NCBI GenBank assembly: GCA_028697725.1
Contig: JAQVEG010000002.1
Span: 86,223-142,182, forward strand
Source: Anaerostipes sp.
GTDB taxonomy: Bacteria; Bacillota; Clostridia; Lachnospirales; Lachnospiraceae
DNA length: 55,960 nt
Direction: 5' to 3'
Below, one piece after another: positions 18,910 through 27,797 of this stretch; position 1 is the stretch's first letter; every line of letters begins with the position of its first letter. Both the position numbers and the translations under genes were made by a program. The notes under the pieces were generated by a model, which did not search any database, had not been told where the DNA came from, and saw only the letters and a list, made by a program, of their open reading frames with translations.

Positions 18910-19795
18910 ATTGCAATTGCTCCTTTTTTTTGCTTTTTTCAAATATATTTGTTTCTGACACTAACACTGCTGCCATAACAAATACAAATCCCAACACTAT
19001 CTTTAGTGTTGCCTTTTCTCCATAAAAAATCACACTAAACAATACCCCAAAAACTGCTTCAAAACTCAAAATCAAAGACGCAGCGGATGAATTTACATTC
19101 TTCTGCCCAAAACTTTGAAAGCATACTGCCACAATGGTACACATAAAAACTAAATAAGCCATACTGCTTATCATACCAGTGGACACTTGAATGTGATTGT
19201 AATTTTCTGTGGCTATGGATACTATTGCTGCCCAAGAACCTGCAAATAAAAACTGCATCATTGTCAACAACATTGTATCCTTTCCTTGGATGGTATTTCC
19301 AAGGTAAAAGATATGAATAGAGAACAAAATTCCACAAATAATGGTCAGAAGTTCTCCTCTTCCCATAGTTAAATTCCCATCCAGCGACAATAATCCAATT
19401 CCTATAAAACAAAGAATCCCAGCAATCATCTGCTCTTTTGTAGGTTTTTTCTTCTTCACAATCCATGTAATGTATGGTACTGCAACACAATAAATGGCAG
19501 TTAAAAATGCATTTTTTCCAGGAGTTGTCTCCTTAAGTCCTATGGTTTGAAACCAGTATGCCCAAAACCAAATAGATCCTAAAATAGCACCTGACTTAAT
19601 ATAACTGTAATTGATTTGATGTAATCTTTTCCTTGAAATAAAAGCAATAACAATTGCCCCAATCCAAAAGCGAACAGTTAAAAGCAAATTAAAAGGAATA
19701 TCTTTAATTGTATTTTTCATTAGGAAAAAGGAACTTCCCCAGATAACTGCACAAGAAAGCAACGCCATTTTACCTAATATACTTTTTCTTTCCAT
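18902..19795 (-). CDS. EamA/DMT-family transporter
   Basis: Membrane protein of 297 aa with about ten TM segments forming two EamA repeats (about 9-140 and 150-285). The family includes drug, amino-acid and metabolite exporters; the substrate cannot be inferred. The ATG has GTGGAGAG upstream. It follows sufB by 13 nt and overlaps the peptidase gene. Confidence 0.9.
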   Translation of the reverse strand: MERKSILGKMALLSCAVIWGSSFFLMKNTIKDIPFNLLLTVRFWIGAIVIAFISRKRLHQINYSYIKSGAILGSIWFWAYWFQTIGLKETTPGKNAFLTAIYCVAVPYITWIVKKKKPTKEQMIAGILCFIGIGLLSLDGNLTMGRGELLTIICGILFSIHIFYLGNTIQGKDTMLLTMMQFLFAGSWAAIVSIATENYNHIQVSTGMISSMAYLVFMCTIVAVCFQSFGQKNVNSSAASLILSFEAVFGVLFSVIFYGEKATLKIVLGFVFVMAAVLVSETNIFEKSKKKEQLQYE

Positions 19796-19808
19796 AACTC
19801 TCCACTTC

Positions 19809-20726
19809 TTATTTTAGGAAACCGTTGATAATTTCCTCTTCTGCTTCTTCCTGTGTCAATCCTAAGGTCATAAGCTTAATAATCTGCTCTCCAGCAATCT
19901 TTCCAATGGCCGCTTCATGTACCAACGCCGCATCTGAATTGTTTGCTGTAATTTCAGGAATCGCACTAATATTTGCATTTCCAACAATAATCGCATCACA
20001 TTCTGTATGTCCATTACACTTTGCATTTCCATTTATTTTAGAGATAAAGACCTGTTTTGACTGATCTCTTGCAACTGACCTAGAAACTACATGAGCCCCT
20101 GAATCATCTCCATCTAAACTCACATCAAACTGGCTTTCTGCAATCTGAGAACCATGTGTCATCAATCTTTCTGTCACAGTTAATGTTGCACCTTCTGCCA
20201 AATCAGCAATTGTCTTACGGATTGTGGAATCAACTCCCTTAATTTGAACTGTTTCCATCTCCATATATGAATTCTTGCCAAGATGACAGACAGTTTCAGG
20301 ATTCATAACCCTTTGACCATTCCCATCTCCAGAACCATAATGCTTTTCCACATACTTAATCTTTGCATTCTCTTCTAAGTAAAATGTATGAATTCCATCA
20401 TGTTTACTATCTGCATCTCCACTGTTGTGAATTCCACATCCTGCAATAATGGTAACATCACAGTCCTTCCCAATATGAAAATCATTGTAAACCATCTCTG
20501 TTAATCCACTTTGACTTAATACAACGGGAATATGGACACTCTCATTCTTTGTTCCTTCTTTAATATAAATATCAATTCCTTTTCCGCCTTCTTTTGGTAC
20601 AATCTCCACGTGTTCAGAGCTTGCACGTCCAACACTTTGTCCATTGGCACGAATATTGTAGGCTCCTGTAGGAATTTCATGTAGATCCGCTACCGCCTCT
20701 AACAAACTTTTTTGAATCGCATCCAT
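19809..20726 (-). CDS. sufB: Short SufB/SufD-family Fe-S scaffold protein
   Basis: SufB/SufD-type protein of 305 aa, a right-handed beta-helix core with a helical end. It is shorter than standard SufB (about 470 aa), lacking the N-terminal part. Conserved features include the SRSVARDQSKQVF and NGNAKCNGHTECDAIIVGN segments and the terminal GLTQEEAEEEIINGFL. It directly abuts sufC. No sufD, sufS or sufU is adjacent, so this is the two-component arrangement known from anaerobes, described as SUF-like minimal (SmsCB). Confidence 0.9.
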   Translation of the reverse strand: MDAIQKSLLEAVADLHEIPTGAYNIRANGQSVGRASSEHVEIVPKEGGKGIDIYIKEGTKNESVHIPVVLSQSGLTEMVYNDFHIGKDCDVTIIAGCGIHNSGDADSKHDGIHTFYLEENAKIKYVEKHYGSGDGNGQRVMNPETVCHLGKNSYMEMETVQIKGVDSTIRKTIADLAEGATLTVTERLMTHGSQIAESQFDVSLDGDDSGAHVVSRSVARDQSKQVFISKINGNAKCNGHTECDAIIVGNANISAIPEITANNSDAALVHEAAIGKIAGEQIIKLMTLGLTQEEAEEEIINGFLK

Positions 20727-21461
20727 CTACTTATCCTCCTTATGACAACACCCGCAAGCTTCTTCCTTTGGATCATCTAAAAGCTTTGGTATCAAACTGT
20801 CCGCTGTTCCATGCTCCATAATCTCTCCATCTGCAATCACAACAATCTCATCTGCAATTCTAAGAATTCTCTCCTGATGGGAAATAATCAAAATAGATCC
20901 ATTGATTGTTTTTCTCATCTTTTCAAACACTTGAATTAGATTCTGGAAACTCCATAAATCAATCCCAGCTTCTGGCTCATCAAAAATAGACAAGCTGGTT
21001 CCCCTTGCCAAAATAGTTGCTATCTCAATTCTCTTTAATTCTCCACCAGATAAACTTCCATCTACCTGACGTCCTATATAGTCTCTTGCACATAAACCTA
21101 CTTCTGATAAATAGTCACAAGCCTGTGATACATTAATATCATGTTTCGTTGATAACTTAATCAAATCAAATACAGTAATTCCTTTAAAACGAACTGGCTG
21201 TTGAAACGCAAAGCTAATTCCAAGATTGGCACGCTCTGTAATACTCATATTTGTAATATCCTGTCCATTCCAGATAATCTGTCCAGAGGTTGGCATTGCA
21301 ATTCCTGCAATAATCTTTGCAAGAGTTGACTTTCCTCCCCCATTAGGTCCAGTAATTGCTACAAACTTTTGTTCATCTATGGTTAAACTAACATTCTTTA
21401 TAATTTGTTTTTTTACTCCATCATCTGAAACTTCAAATGATATATTCTTTAGTTCTAACAT
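20727..21461 (-). CDS. sufC: Fe-S assembly ATPase SufC
   Basis: ABC-type soluble ATPase of 244 aa. Walker A GPNGGGKST is at 38-46, followed by the LSGGELKR signature, the SIFDEPEAGIDLW Walker B and the ISHQERI H-loop. It drives cluster assembly on the partner SufB-like protein encoded next, with no gap. An unusual C-terminal tail ACGCCHKEDK holds three Cys and a His beyond the normal SufC end. The ATG has GAGGAGGAAG upstream. Confidence 0.95.
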   Translation of the reverse strand: MLELKNISFEVSDDGVKKQIIKNVSLTIDEQKFVAITGPNGGGKSTLAKIIAGIAMPTSGQIIWNGQDITNMSITERANLGISFAFQQPVRFKGITVFDLIKLSTKHDINVSQACDYLSEVGLCARDYIGRQVDGSLSGGELKRIEIATILARGTSLSIFDEPEAGIDLWSFQNLIQVFEKMRKTINGSILIISHQERILRIADEIVVIADGEIMEHGTADSLIPKLLDDPKEEACGCCHKEDK

Positions 21462-21487
21462 ATCTTCCTCCTCATACTAATATGTTG

Positions 21488-21543
21488 TGTACCTTATTTT
21501 GGGTACCATTCTTTATTATAATCATATCTTTACAGAAGCACAA
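21488..21543 (-). promoter_or_regulatory. Promoter and possible operator of sufCB
   Basis: TTGTGC (21538-21543, minus) and TATAAT (21515-21520, minus) are 17 bp apart. Just downstream, over the likely start of transcription, GGTACC (21502-21507) and GGTACA (minus, 21488-21493) occur 14 bp apart. The position suits a repressor site, for instance of an Rrf2/IscR-type regulator, but no such gene is in the window. Confidence 0.6.
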
Positions 21544-21600
21544 CAAAAAAAGAAAGAAAATACATTTTTCTTTGCTATTTGTCATATAAAAGGAAAAGAA

Positions 21601-21635
21601 AATGCCTATGATGCATTCAAAACATCATAGACATT
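21601..21635 (-). terminator. Terminator of the GH25 gene
   Basis: A 13-bp stem with one G-U type mismatch (21601-21613 with 21623-21635) and a 9-nt loop is followed on the minus strand by TTCTTTTCC, shortly after the lysozyme stop codon. Confidence 0.75.
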
Positions 21636-21642
21636 GTTTCCA

Positions 21643-22977
21643 TTATCGCTTTAAGGACTTTACTGCAGAAAAACTGCTATAAATCGTTGTGGAACCTGCT
21701 TTCTTATAAGATCTCACTTTAAAATAATATCGTTTCTTTTTCTTTAGACTTCCTTTGGTATAAGAGGACTTTTTATAGGACAACGTTTTAATCTTCTTAT
21801 ATCCAGAATTCTTCTTCGTAGACATATATATCTGGTATCCTGATACCCCAGAAACTTTAGACCATGTTACCTTAATTGATTTACTTCCTGATTTTTTCAG
21901 ACTTTTTATCTTATTTATCTTTGGTTTTACAGTTATCTGACATTTACTACTGCTTCCATTGGTAAGTGATACTGTAATCGTTGTAATTCCAGTTCCTCTT
22001 GTCTTTATTCCACCCGTAGAATTAACTGTTGCAACTGATGTGTTTGAGGATTTCCATCTAGCTGGATAATTATTGTTTCCTATTATTTTAGCACTTAAAG
22101 TAATTCCACCACCATTTGTCAAAGTAACTGCTGTTTTATTCATCCAGACACTTGGATTTAAGAATGCCGGGTTCCAGCTTCCGATTTTATAATTCAAATC
22201 AACAGCTCCAGAAATCCCATCAATAACTCCAGTTTCTGAATACTGCCACATTCTATAGCTGCCTGTATAATTACAAGTTGTATTATACTGTGCTATCCAC
22301 CTTGGATATTTGGAAAATACACTGGCTGTCAGTTTTGTTGTAAACCATGACTTGTTTGAATATACTCCTAGATTCTTATATCCTGCATTCTCCATGGTCG
22401 TTAAAAATGCACTTGCAATCTCGCCAAGTTTTGCATTGGACAACTTCTGTAGAGAAACATCTTCTATATCATAATAAACAGGATAAGATAAATTCTTTCC
22501 TTTTAAAAGACGAATCATATGCTTTGCTTCACTTTTTGCTTTGTCAACATTATCTGCATAGGAATATAAATAAGCACCATAAGGAATTCCATTCTCTTCA
22601 CATCCTTTGACGTTGGCTTCCCATTGAGGATCATCCTGAACAGGCAAATCCATCCCAACTCCTGCACGAAGAATGGCAAAATCAACTTGTTCTTTTACTA
22701 ACTGCCACTGAATCACACCATTATGCTTGCTGACGTCAATTCCTTGTGCTGTAGCATCTGAGGGCTTTACCACTGATTTTACATCTTTACTTTTCTTTTT
22801 TATGTCTTTTCGCACTTCTCCATTTTTATATCTCCAACTGTTTGCATTGTCTGTTTGTTCTTCCTTGGAAGGTGTTAATTTCTCACTTCCCCAAACACTA
22901 GATATTGAAAAAACAATTCCCAAACATGCCGCTAAAAATACAAATCTAATATAACGATTTAAATTCCTTTCCTTCAT
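21643..22977 (-). CDS. Secreted GH25 lysozyme with Ig-like and Fn3-like domains
   Basis: Predicted secreted muramidase of 444 aa. A signal peptide or anchor (about 11-30) is followed by a GH25 domain (about 77-268) with Asp81 in GIDVSKHNG and the catalytic DIE (170-172) in YYDIED. A BIG2-like Ig domain (about 280-352) and an Fn3-like domain (about 355-444) follow and probably bind cell wall or surface. In B. subtilis sigG follows sigE at this place; here the lysozyme does. The promoter was not resolved. Whether it acts in sporulation or vegetative wall turnover cannot be told. Confidence 0.9.
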   Translation of the reverse strand: MKERNLNRYIRFVFLAACLGIVFSISSVWGSEKLTPSKEEQTDNANSWRYKNGEVRKDIKKKSKDVKSVVKPSDATAQGIDVSKHNGVIQWQLVKEQVDFAILRAGVGMDLPVQDDPQWEANVKGCEENGIPYGAYLYSYADNVDKAKSEAKHMIRLLKGKNLSYPVYYDIEDVSLQKLSNAKLGEIASAFLTTMENAGYKNLGVYSNKSWFTTKLTASVFSKYPRWIAQYNTTCNYTGSYRMWQYSETGVIDGISGAVDLNYKIGSWNPAFLNPSVWMNKTAVTLTNGGGITLSAKIIGNNNYPARWKSSNTSVATVNSTGGIKTRGTGITTITVSLTNGSSSKCQITVKPKINKIKSLKKSGSKSIKVTWSKVSGVSGYQIYMSTKKNSGYKKIKTLSYKKSSYTKGSLKKKKRYYFKVRSYKKAGSTTIYSSFSAVKSLKR

Positions 22978-23037
22978 CTTTTGTCCTTTCTTTTGAATGA
23001 AAATGTAAGTCTTTCAAATAATTCTTATTTCATTGTA

Positions 23038-23751
23038 TCACATGCATTCCATACGATGCATTTCTTTTTTTAGTCGTTTAATAATTTTCTTTTCCAGTCT
23101 AGAAATATAAGACTGTGAAATTCCCATTTGGCTTGCAACTTCTTTTTGTGTCATTTCTTCCCCATTTTTTTGGTTAATTCCAAACCGAAGCTCAATAATC
23201 TTCTTCTCACGCTCTGATAGAATTTTCATTGCCTTTAACAATAGATTTTTATCCACTTCATGTTCTAAATCCCGATAAATTATATCTTCATCTGTTCCAA
23301 GAATATCAGAAAGGAGCAATTCATTTCCATCCCAGTCCACATTTAACGGTTCATCAATGGACACTTCCATCCTCGTTTTATTATTTCTTCTTAAATACAT
23401 TAAAATCTCATTTTCAATGCATCGAGATGCATAGGTGGCCAATTTTATTTTCTTTGCTGGATTAAATGTATTAATTGCTTTGATTAGACCGATAGTTCCA
23501 ATGGAAATCAAATCTTCCACACCAATTCCTGTATTATCAAATTTTTTTGCTATGTATACAACCAACCGAAGATTTCTCTCAATCAATTTTGCCCTGGCCT
23601 CTGGTTCATTCACTGTACCCAGCATATGAATCATTCTCTCCTCGTCTTTCGCCTCTAGGGGTGCTGGTAGAATTTCTGCCCCTCCAATATAATGAATTTC
23701 TCTACCTGCCTTAAAAAATCTTCTTGTTTTTGTACATATCTTTAACACCAT
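23038..23751 (-). CDS. sigE: Sporulation sigma factor SigE (pro-form)
   Basis: Mother-cell sigma factor of 237 aa. The N-terminal pro-sequence (about 1-28) with the [12 protein letters not shown] junction precedes region 2 ([12 protein letters not shown] to [23 protein letters not shown]) and region 4 ([14 protein letters not shown] to [17 protein letters not shown]). The pro-sequence fits processing by SpoIIGA, encoded immediately upstream with a 10-nt overlap. The ATG has TCAGGAGGGAAC before it. Confidence 0.97.
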   Translation of the reverse strand: MVLKICTKTRRFFKAGREIHYIGGAEILPAPLEAKDEERMIHMLGTVNEPEARAKLIERNLRLVVYIAKKFDNTGIGVEDLISIGTIGLIKAINTFNPAKKIKLATYASRCIENEILMYLRRNNKTRMEVSIDEPLNVDWDGNELLLSDILGTDEDIIYRDLEHEVDKNLLLKAMKILSEREKKIIELRFGINQKNGEEMTQKEVASQMGISQSYISRLEKKIIKRLKKEMHRMECM

Positions 23752-24551
23752 GTTCCCTCCTGATTTTTTATGAAGTCTGGATGTAACAGCATTTCATAGA
23801 GGCCATTTTGGGTCAATTTATTATGACTTAAGCCAATAACTCCCTCTGTTACGTTCCAAGCTTGATTCTTTTTCTTTATCCTTATTTCATGTACAAGAAT
23901 TCCCGTCATCATTCCATTTTCAGTTCCAACACAATGATAAGGAATCATTCTTATCCCATTTATCCTATGTTTTTCTACCATCTTCGTGAATGTTTCCCCA
24001 AAAGAATCTGTGATAACTTTCTCTTCTATGACACTTACTGGCAATTTCCCTATAGGGTCATATAACTGATTTCCTGTATCTAAAAAAGCGGTTACATCAA
24101 TCTGCTTTCCTCCAAGTTCAAAAGAGACTTCATATCTGCCATCTTTTTGTCCTTGCAGTCTTTCCCAAAAACATTGATAGAATAAACATAAACAAATACC
24201 ACTTACAATCAATATCAAATCTAGCTGTGGTATTTGCCATTGATTCTTCAAAAAAGAACAAATCCCTCCATAAAATACGGTAAGAAAAGCAAAATAAATC
24301 ATATAATATACACTTTGAGATCCTCTGACTCTAAATACTTTTCGTACCATAAAATACATTTGAAAGATTAACGTGGCAAATCCTATCACCCGCCAGGGAA
24401 TGAGCAGCATCACAATACCCAGCATACTCCCTGTTCCAGACCATAAGAAAAGGGTTCTCCTTATTATCTTACGCTTCATCGCCAAAGAAAAAATATACAG
24501 CAAACCTCCTGTTACCATCCACTGTCTTATAAATACAATGATAAAAAACAT
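23742..24551 (-). CDS. spoIIGA: Sigma-E processing aspartic protease SpoIIGA
   Basis: Membrane aspartic protease that activates pro-SigE. Five or so TM segments in the first 130 residues are followed by the cytoplasmic protease domain with the active site Asp158 in AFLDTGN. The start is uncertain. The ATG at 24551 gives 269 aa and aligns best with the N-terminus of B. subtilis SpoIIGA; a TTG at 24590 would add 13 residues, but that TTG is part of a TTGACA that looks like the promoter -35. The gene overlaps sigE by 10 nt. Confidence 0.9.
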   Translation of the reverse strand: MFFIIVFIRQWMVTGGLLYIFSLAMKRKIIRRTLFLWSGTGSMLGIVMLLIPWRVIGFATLIFQMYFMVRKVFRVRGSQSVYYMIYFAFLTVFYGGICSFLKNQWQIPQLDLILIVSGICLCLFYQCFWERLQGQKDGRYEVSFELGGKQIDVTAFLDTGNQLYDPIGKLPVSVIEEKVITDSFGETFTKMVEKHRINGIRMIPYHCVGTENGMMTGILVHEIRIKKKNQAWNVTEGVIGLSHNKLTQNGLYEMLLHPDFIKNQEGTWC

Positions 24552-24557
24552 AGCCTC

Positions 24558-24624
24558 ATTATAAGAAATAACACCTTCGGACTTTGTCAAAATAAAGAGG
24601 ATGAAGCTCTAAAAAAACGACAAA
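24558..24624 (-). promoter_or_regulatory. Spo0A-type promoter of spoIIGA-sigE
   Basis: TTGACA (24585-24590, minus) and TATAAT (24558-24563, minus) are separated by 21 bp. TTTGTCAA on the opposite strand (24583-24590) overlaps the -35 and resembles a 0A box; a second TTTGTCG-like site (minus) lies at 24618-24624. The B. subtilis spoIIG promoter also has an over-long spacer and needs Spo0A. It sits directly after the ftsZ terminator. Confidence 0.6.
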
Positions 24625-24625
24625 A

Positions 24626-24655
24626 AAAGCCAATTCTCCATTGAGAATTGGCTTT
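24626..24655 (-). terminator. Terminator of ftsZ
   Basis: A 13-bp perfect stem (24626-24638 with 24643-24655) with a 4-nt loop and a run of T on the minus strand ends the division cluster, before the spoIIGA promoter. Confidence 0.9.
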
Positions 24656-24672
24656 CAATCTTATTTATGTAA

Positions 24673-25815
24673 TTATTTTCTTCTGCTCTTAAGCAAAAAT
24701 TCTGGAATTACAATCTTTGAATCTGAATCTTCAACATCATCATATGAAGATGTTTTAGGTTCTGGCTCAGTATTCGCTGAACGTTGGAAAAGAGGTTGTC
24801 CAGAAAAAGCTGGTCCGCTCTCCTTTTCTGTTGCTCTTTCGTATACAGGTGCAGTTCTTTTCGTTCTACCTTGACCTTCTTCTGTAATACCTGTTGCGAT
24901 AATTGTCGCACTGATAGAATCCCCTAGTTCTGCGTTCACAGTACCAAAGATAACGTTCACTTCATCTCCTGCGTAATCCTTTAGGTAATCCACTGCCTGC
25001 TGTGCTTCTAACATACCAACTGCTCCTGCAAAGTTAATAATAATATCAGACGCACCACTAACTGTAGTTTCTAATAATGGACTTTCCATAGCTGACTTAA
25101 TTGCATCTAACTCTTCATCTGCAACACCCATACCAATGTGTGCGATTCCCTTATCTCTCATAACAGTTTGGATATCAGCAAAATCCACATTGATTAATCC
25201 TGGGTTATAAATCATATCTGTAATTCCCTGAACACCTTGTTGAAGCACTTCATCTGCTTTCTTAAGTGCGTCTGGAATTGTAGTTCTCTTTTCACAAATC
25301 TGCAAAAGTTTATCATTAGGAATTACGATCATTGTATCTACTTGTTCTTTTAATCGGCTGATTCCTGAGATAGCATTCTTCATTCTAGGAGTTCCCTCGA
25401 AAGAAAAAGGCTTTGTCACAACACCAACTGTAAGAATTCCTAAATTCTTAGAAATCTCTGCAATCACTGGTGCAGCTCCTGTTCCAGTTCCACCACCCAT
25501 ACCACAAGTGATAAATACCATATCAGAACCTTGAACTAATTCTGTAATCTCTTCACGATTCTCTTCTACTGCCGCTTCCCCTACTTCAGGTTTTGCTCCA
25601 GCTCCTAATCCCTTTGTTAATTTCTCACCAATTTGAATCTTTGTCGCTGACTTACATAATGATAGAGCTTGTCTATCTGTATTCACGCCAACAAGTTCAA
25701 CACCCTGTACGCTTTCATCAACCATACGATTCACTGCATTGTTTCCTGCACCACCAACACCAATAACTAAAATTCTAGCCTGTGTATTTTCTATATTAGG
25801 TATAATTTCAACCAC
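24673..25815 (-). CDS. ftsZ: Cell division GTPase FtsZ
   Basis: Tubulin-like division protein of 380 aa. The nucleotide-binding loop VGGAGNNAV (20-28) and tubulin signature GGGTGTG (107-113) are intact, and the C-terminal peptide [15 protein letters not shown] that binds partners is present after a variable linker (about 318-362). The start is GTG with AAGGAGG six bases upstream. No ftsA lies upstream; divIB does. It has its own promoter over the end of divIB. Confidence 0.98.
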   Translation of the reverse strand: MVEIIPNIENTQARILVIGVGGAGNNAVNRMVDESVQGVELVGVNTDRQALSLCKSATKIQIGEKLTKGLGAGAKPEVGEAAVEENREEITELVQGSDMVFITCGMGGGTGTGAAPVIAEISKNLGILTVGVVTKPFSFEGTPRMKNAISGISRLKEQVDTMIVIPNDKLLQICEKRTTIPDALKKADEVLQQGVQGITDMIYNPGLINVDFADIQTVMRDKGIAHIGMGVADEELDAIKSAMESPLLETTVSGASDIIINFAGAVGMLEAQQAVDYLKDYAGDEVNVIFGTVNAELGDSISATIIATGITEEGQGRTKRTAPVYERATEKESGPAFSGQPLFQRSANTEPEPKTSSYDDVEDSDSKIVIPEFLLKSRRK

Positions 25816-25874
25816 GATATGCCTCCTTAATATTTCCCTGAGCTCTGTACTTTCTCTTTATATATACTATTTAT

Positions 25875-25903
25875 ATAATACAGTTTTTACATTAATATAT
25901 CAA
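25875..25903 (-). promoter_or_regulatory. Promoter of ftsZ
   Basis: TTGATA (25898-25903, minus), which overlaps the divIB stop codon, and TATTAT (25875-25880, minus) are exactly 17 bp apart. The untranslated leader before the GTG would be about 55 nt. Confidence 0.7.
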
Positions 25904-26667
25904 CTCTTTTTTTCTTTGAAAATCATCATAGGATTCTCTTTTGAATAAAATTTCAGCGATAATGTTCCTTTCTTTCCAGATAATGATGGAAGAGCACCTG
26001 CTAATTCAGATATCTTAGCCTCTAAATCACTATCATTATATAAATCAATTGTTAGATTCTTCTGAATCAAATACATATGTTTTTTTTCATCAAAATGAAT
26101 CTGATTAATAGCTACGTTATATTTATCAATTGCGATGGTGACTCTTAATATTTCATCAAAAATCATTTTATCCTTCTCTGGTAACTTTTGATTCATAACG
26201 ATTTTCTTATAATCAAGACCAGTCACCAAGGGAACATCTGGATAACGAGTCGTACTGGATTCCAATGCATATCCTTCCCTGTCAAAATAAATATATTTTC
26301 CATTGTATGCAATACAGCCTGCCCTCATTTTTTCTTTCACTGAAATCGTCATATGTCCTGGATTTCCAAGAGAGACTTCTAATTCCTTTATAAAGGGCAA
26401 TGACTTCTTAGGAAAAAATCGATTTTGCAAATAAAATACGATTGTGTTCTTAGAAAACGAACTCTGTGAAACAGCAACCTTGCATTCCTGGGATGTATAA
26501 TATGTATTTCCAGTAATCTTAATCTCTTTTGTTTGGAACAACACACCCAAAATAATAAGCACAACAATAATAACACCTATGATTCCAAGGATTATTTTTA
26601 TTTTATTCTTTTTTCTTTTAGGCTTCTTCGCATCCTTAAATTGAACGATTTTTTCCTCATTCTTCAT
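25900..26667 (-). CDS. divIB: Cell division protein DivIB/FtsQ
   Basis: Bitopic division protein of 255 aa: a basic cytoplasmic tail, a TM segment (about 25-45) and an extracytoplasmic POTRA domain (about 48-120) followed by the beta domain. It is weakly conserved in sequence and placed by layout and position. The ATG at 26667 was chosen; a GTG three codons earlier overlaps the ftsW stop but has almost no space to its AGGA. It is between ftsW and ftsZ. Confidence 0.88.
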   Translation of the reverse strand: MKNEEKIVQFKDAKKPKRKKNKIKIILGIIGVIIVVLIILGVLFQTKEIKITGNTYYTSQECKVAVSQSSFSKNTIVFYLQNRFFPKKSLPFIKELEVSLGNPGHMTISVKEKMRAGCIAYNGKYIYFDREGYALESSTTRYPDVPLVTGLDYKKIVMNQKLPEKDKMIFDEILRVTIAIDKYNVAINQIHFDEKKHMYLIQKNLTIDLYNDSDLEAKISELAGALPSLSGKKGTLSLKFYSKENPMMIFKEKKS

Positions 26668-26672
26668 CACTA

Positions 26673-27794
26673 TCACATCCTAATTTTTCTTGAAACTGCC
26701 AGTGTCAGTCCCATCTCCAGCAATACAACAAAAATAGACGATCCACCATAACTAATAAACGGAAGCGGTATTCCAGTTGGCGGAATTGTATTTGTAACAA
26801 CTGCCATATTAATAAAAACTTGAACTCCTATATGGGTCATAAATCCTACAACCAGCAAACTACCAAATAGATCTTTTGCATTCATTGCAATTAAAAGCAT
26901 TCTCCAAATCAGTGCCAAGAACAACAAAATCAAACAAAATGCTCCTACAAGTCCTAACTCTTCACAAATAATCGAGAATATCATATCGTTATGAGACTCT
27001 GGGACAAACCCCATTTTTTGAAGACTCTGCCCAAGCCCTTTTCCAAAAATACCTCCTGACCCAATGGCATACAATGCCTGCATGGTCTGTAGTCCTTTTT
27101 GATGAGTTTCTGGATGCATCCAAATTGCAATACGTTCATTTCGATATCCACTGTTAAATGCAAGATACATTACAATCGCTGCAACCCCTGCACCAGCACA
27201 TGAAAGTAACACTTTACTTTTAGGGCTGACTACAAAAATCATAACTCCAGAGATGGCAGCCAAAACTAAGGCTGTACTTAGATTCTGAAAAGCGACCAGC
27301 AAAATAATTGGACCACAGCGAAAGCAGAGCACATATCCAATATAATACTTCCAGTCCTTCATTCTCTTTACATTATGAGACAATGTATAAGCAAGAAAGA
27401 CAACCAAACCAATCTTGGCAAATTCCGAAGGCTGAATCTGAATTCCTGCAATGCTAATCCAACGCACTGATCCATTTTTTGCACTTCCTAAAATTAATAC
27501 TGAAACAAGAAATATCAAAGTCCCATAATCTGCAATTTGAGCAAAGGCCTTTTGATTCAAGACACGATAGTCAAATTTGATACCGATTACAAGCATCACA
27601 ATACCTGCTGCCACAGCAATCATCCCTTGTCTTACTAACCAATGATATGGATTACCATAGGTCAGCATACTTTTATATGAACTTGTACTAAAAATCATGA
27701 CAAGCCCGAATCCAACTAAAAACAAGACCAAAAATAGGAATGAATAGTCAAAAAAGTCTTTTTTCATGTACTTTTCTTTTACTGGGTTTTTCAA
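26673..27794 (-). CDS. ftsW: SEDS peptidoglycan polymerase FtsW/SpoVE
   Basis: SEDS glycosyltransferase of 373 aa with about ten TM segments. Family motifs are visible: WISIAGIQIQPSEFAKI, NDMIFSIICEELG and TGIPLPFISYGGSS. It polymerises glycan strands with a class B PBP. Its place after murD corresponds to spoVE in B. subtilis, so the role may be in spore cortex, division or both. The start is TTG with AAGGAGC 8-9 nt upstream; an ATG nine codons later is an alternative. It overlaps divIB slightly. Confidence 0.93.
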   Translation of the reverse strand: MKNPVKEKYMKKDFFDYSFLFLVLFLVGFGLVMIFSTSSYKSMLTYGNPYHWLVRQGMIAVAAGIVMLVIGIKFDYRVLNQKAFAQIADYGTLIFLVSVLILGSAKNGSVRWISIAGIQIQPSEFAKIGLVVFLAYTLSHNVKRMKDWKYYIGYVLCFRCGPIILLVAFQNLSTALVLAAISGVMIFVVSPKSKVLLSCAGAGVAAIVMYLAFNSGYRNERIAIWMHPETHQKGLQTMQALYAIGSGGIFGKGLGQSLQKMGFVPESHNDMIFSIICEELGLVGAFCLILLFLALIWRMLLIAMNAKDLFGSLLVVGFMTHIGVQVFINMAVVTNTIPPTGIPLPFISYGGSSIFVVLLEMGLTLAVSRKIRM

Positions 27795-27797
27795 CTT

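Noticed and set aside
19059-19490. A 143-codon minus-strand frame inside the EamA transporter gene
   Set aside because: Overlaps the transporter in another frame; the transporter has the family pattern, the alternative has aromatic- and Cys-rich nonsense composition.
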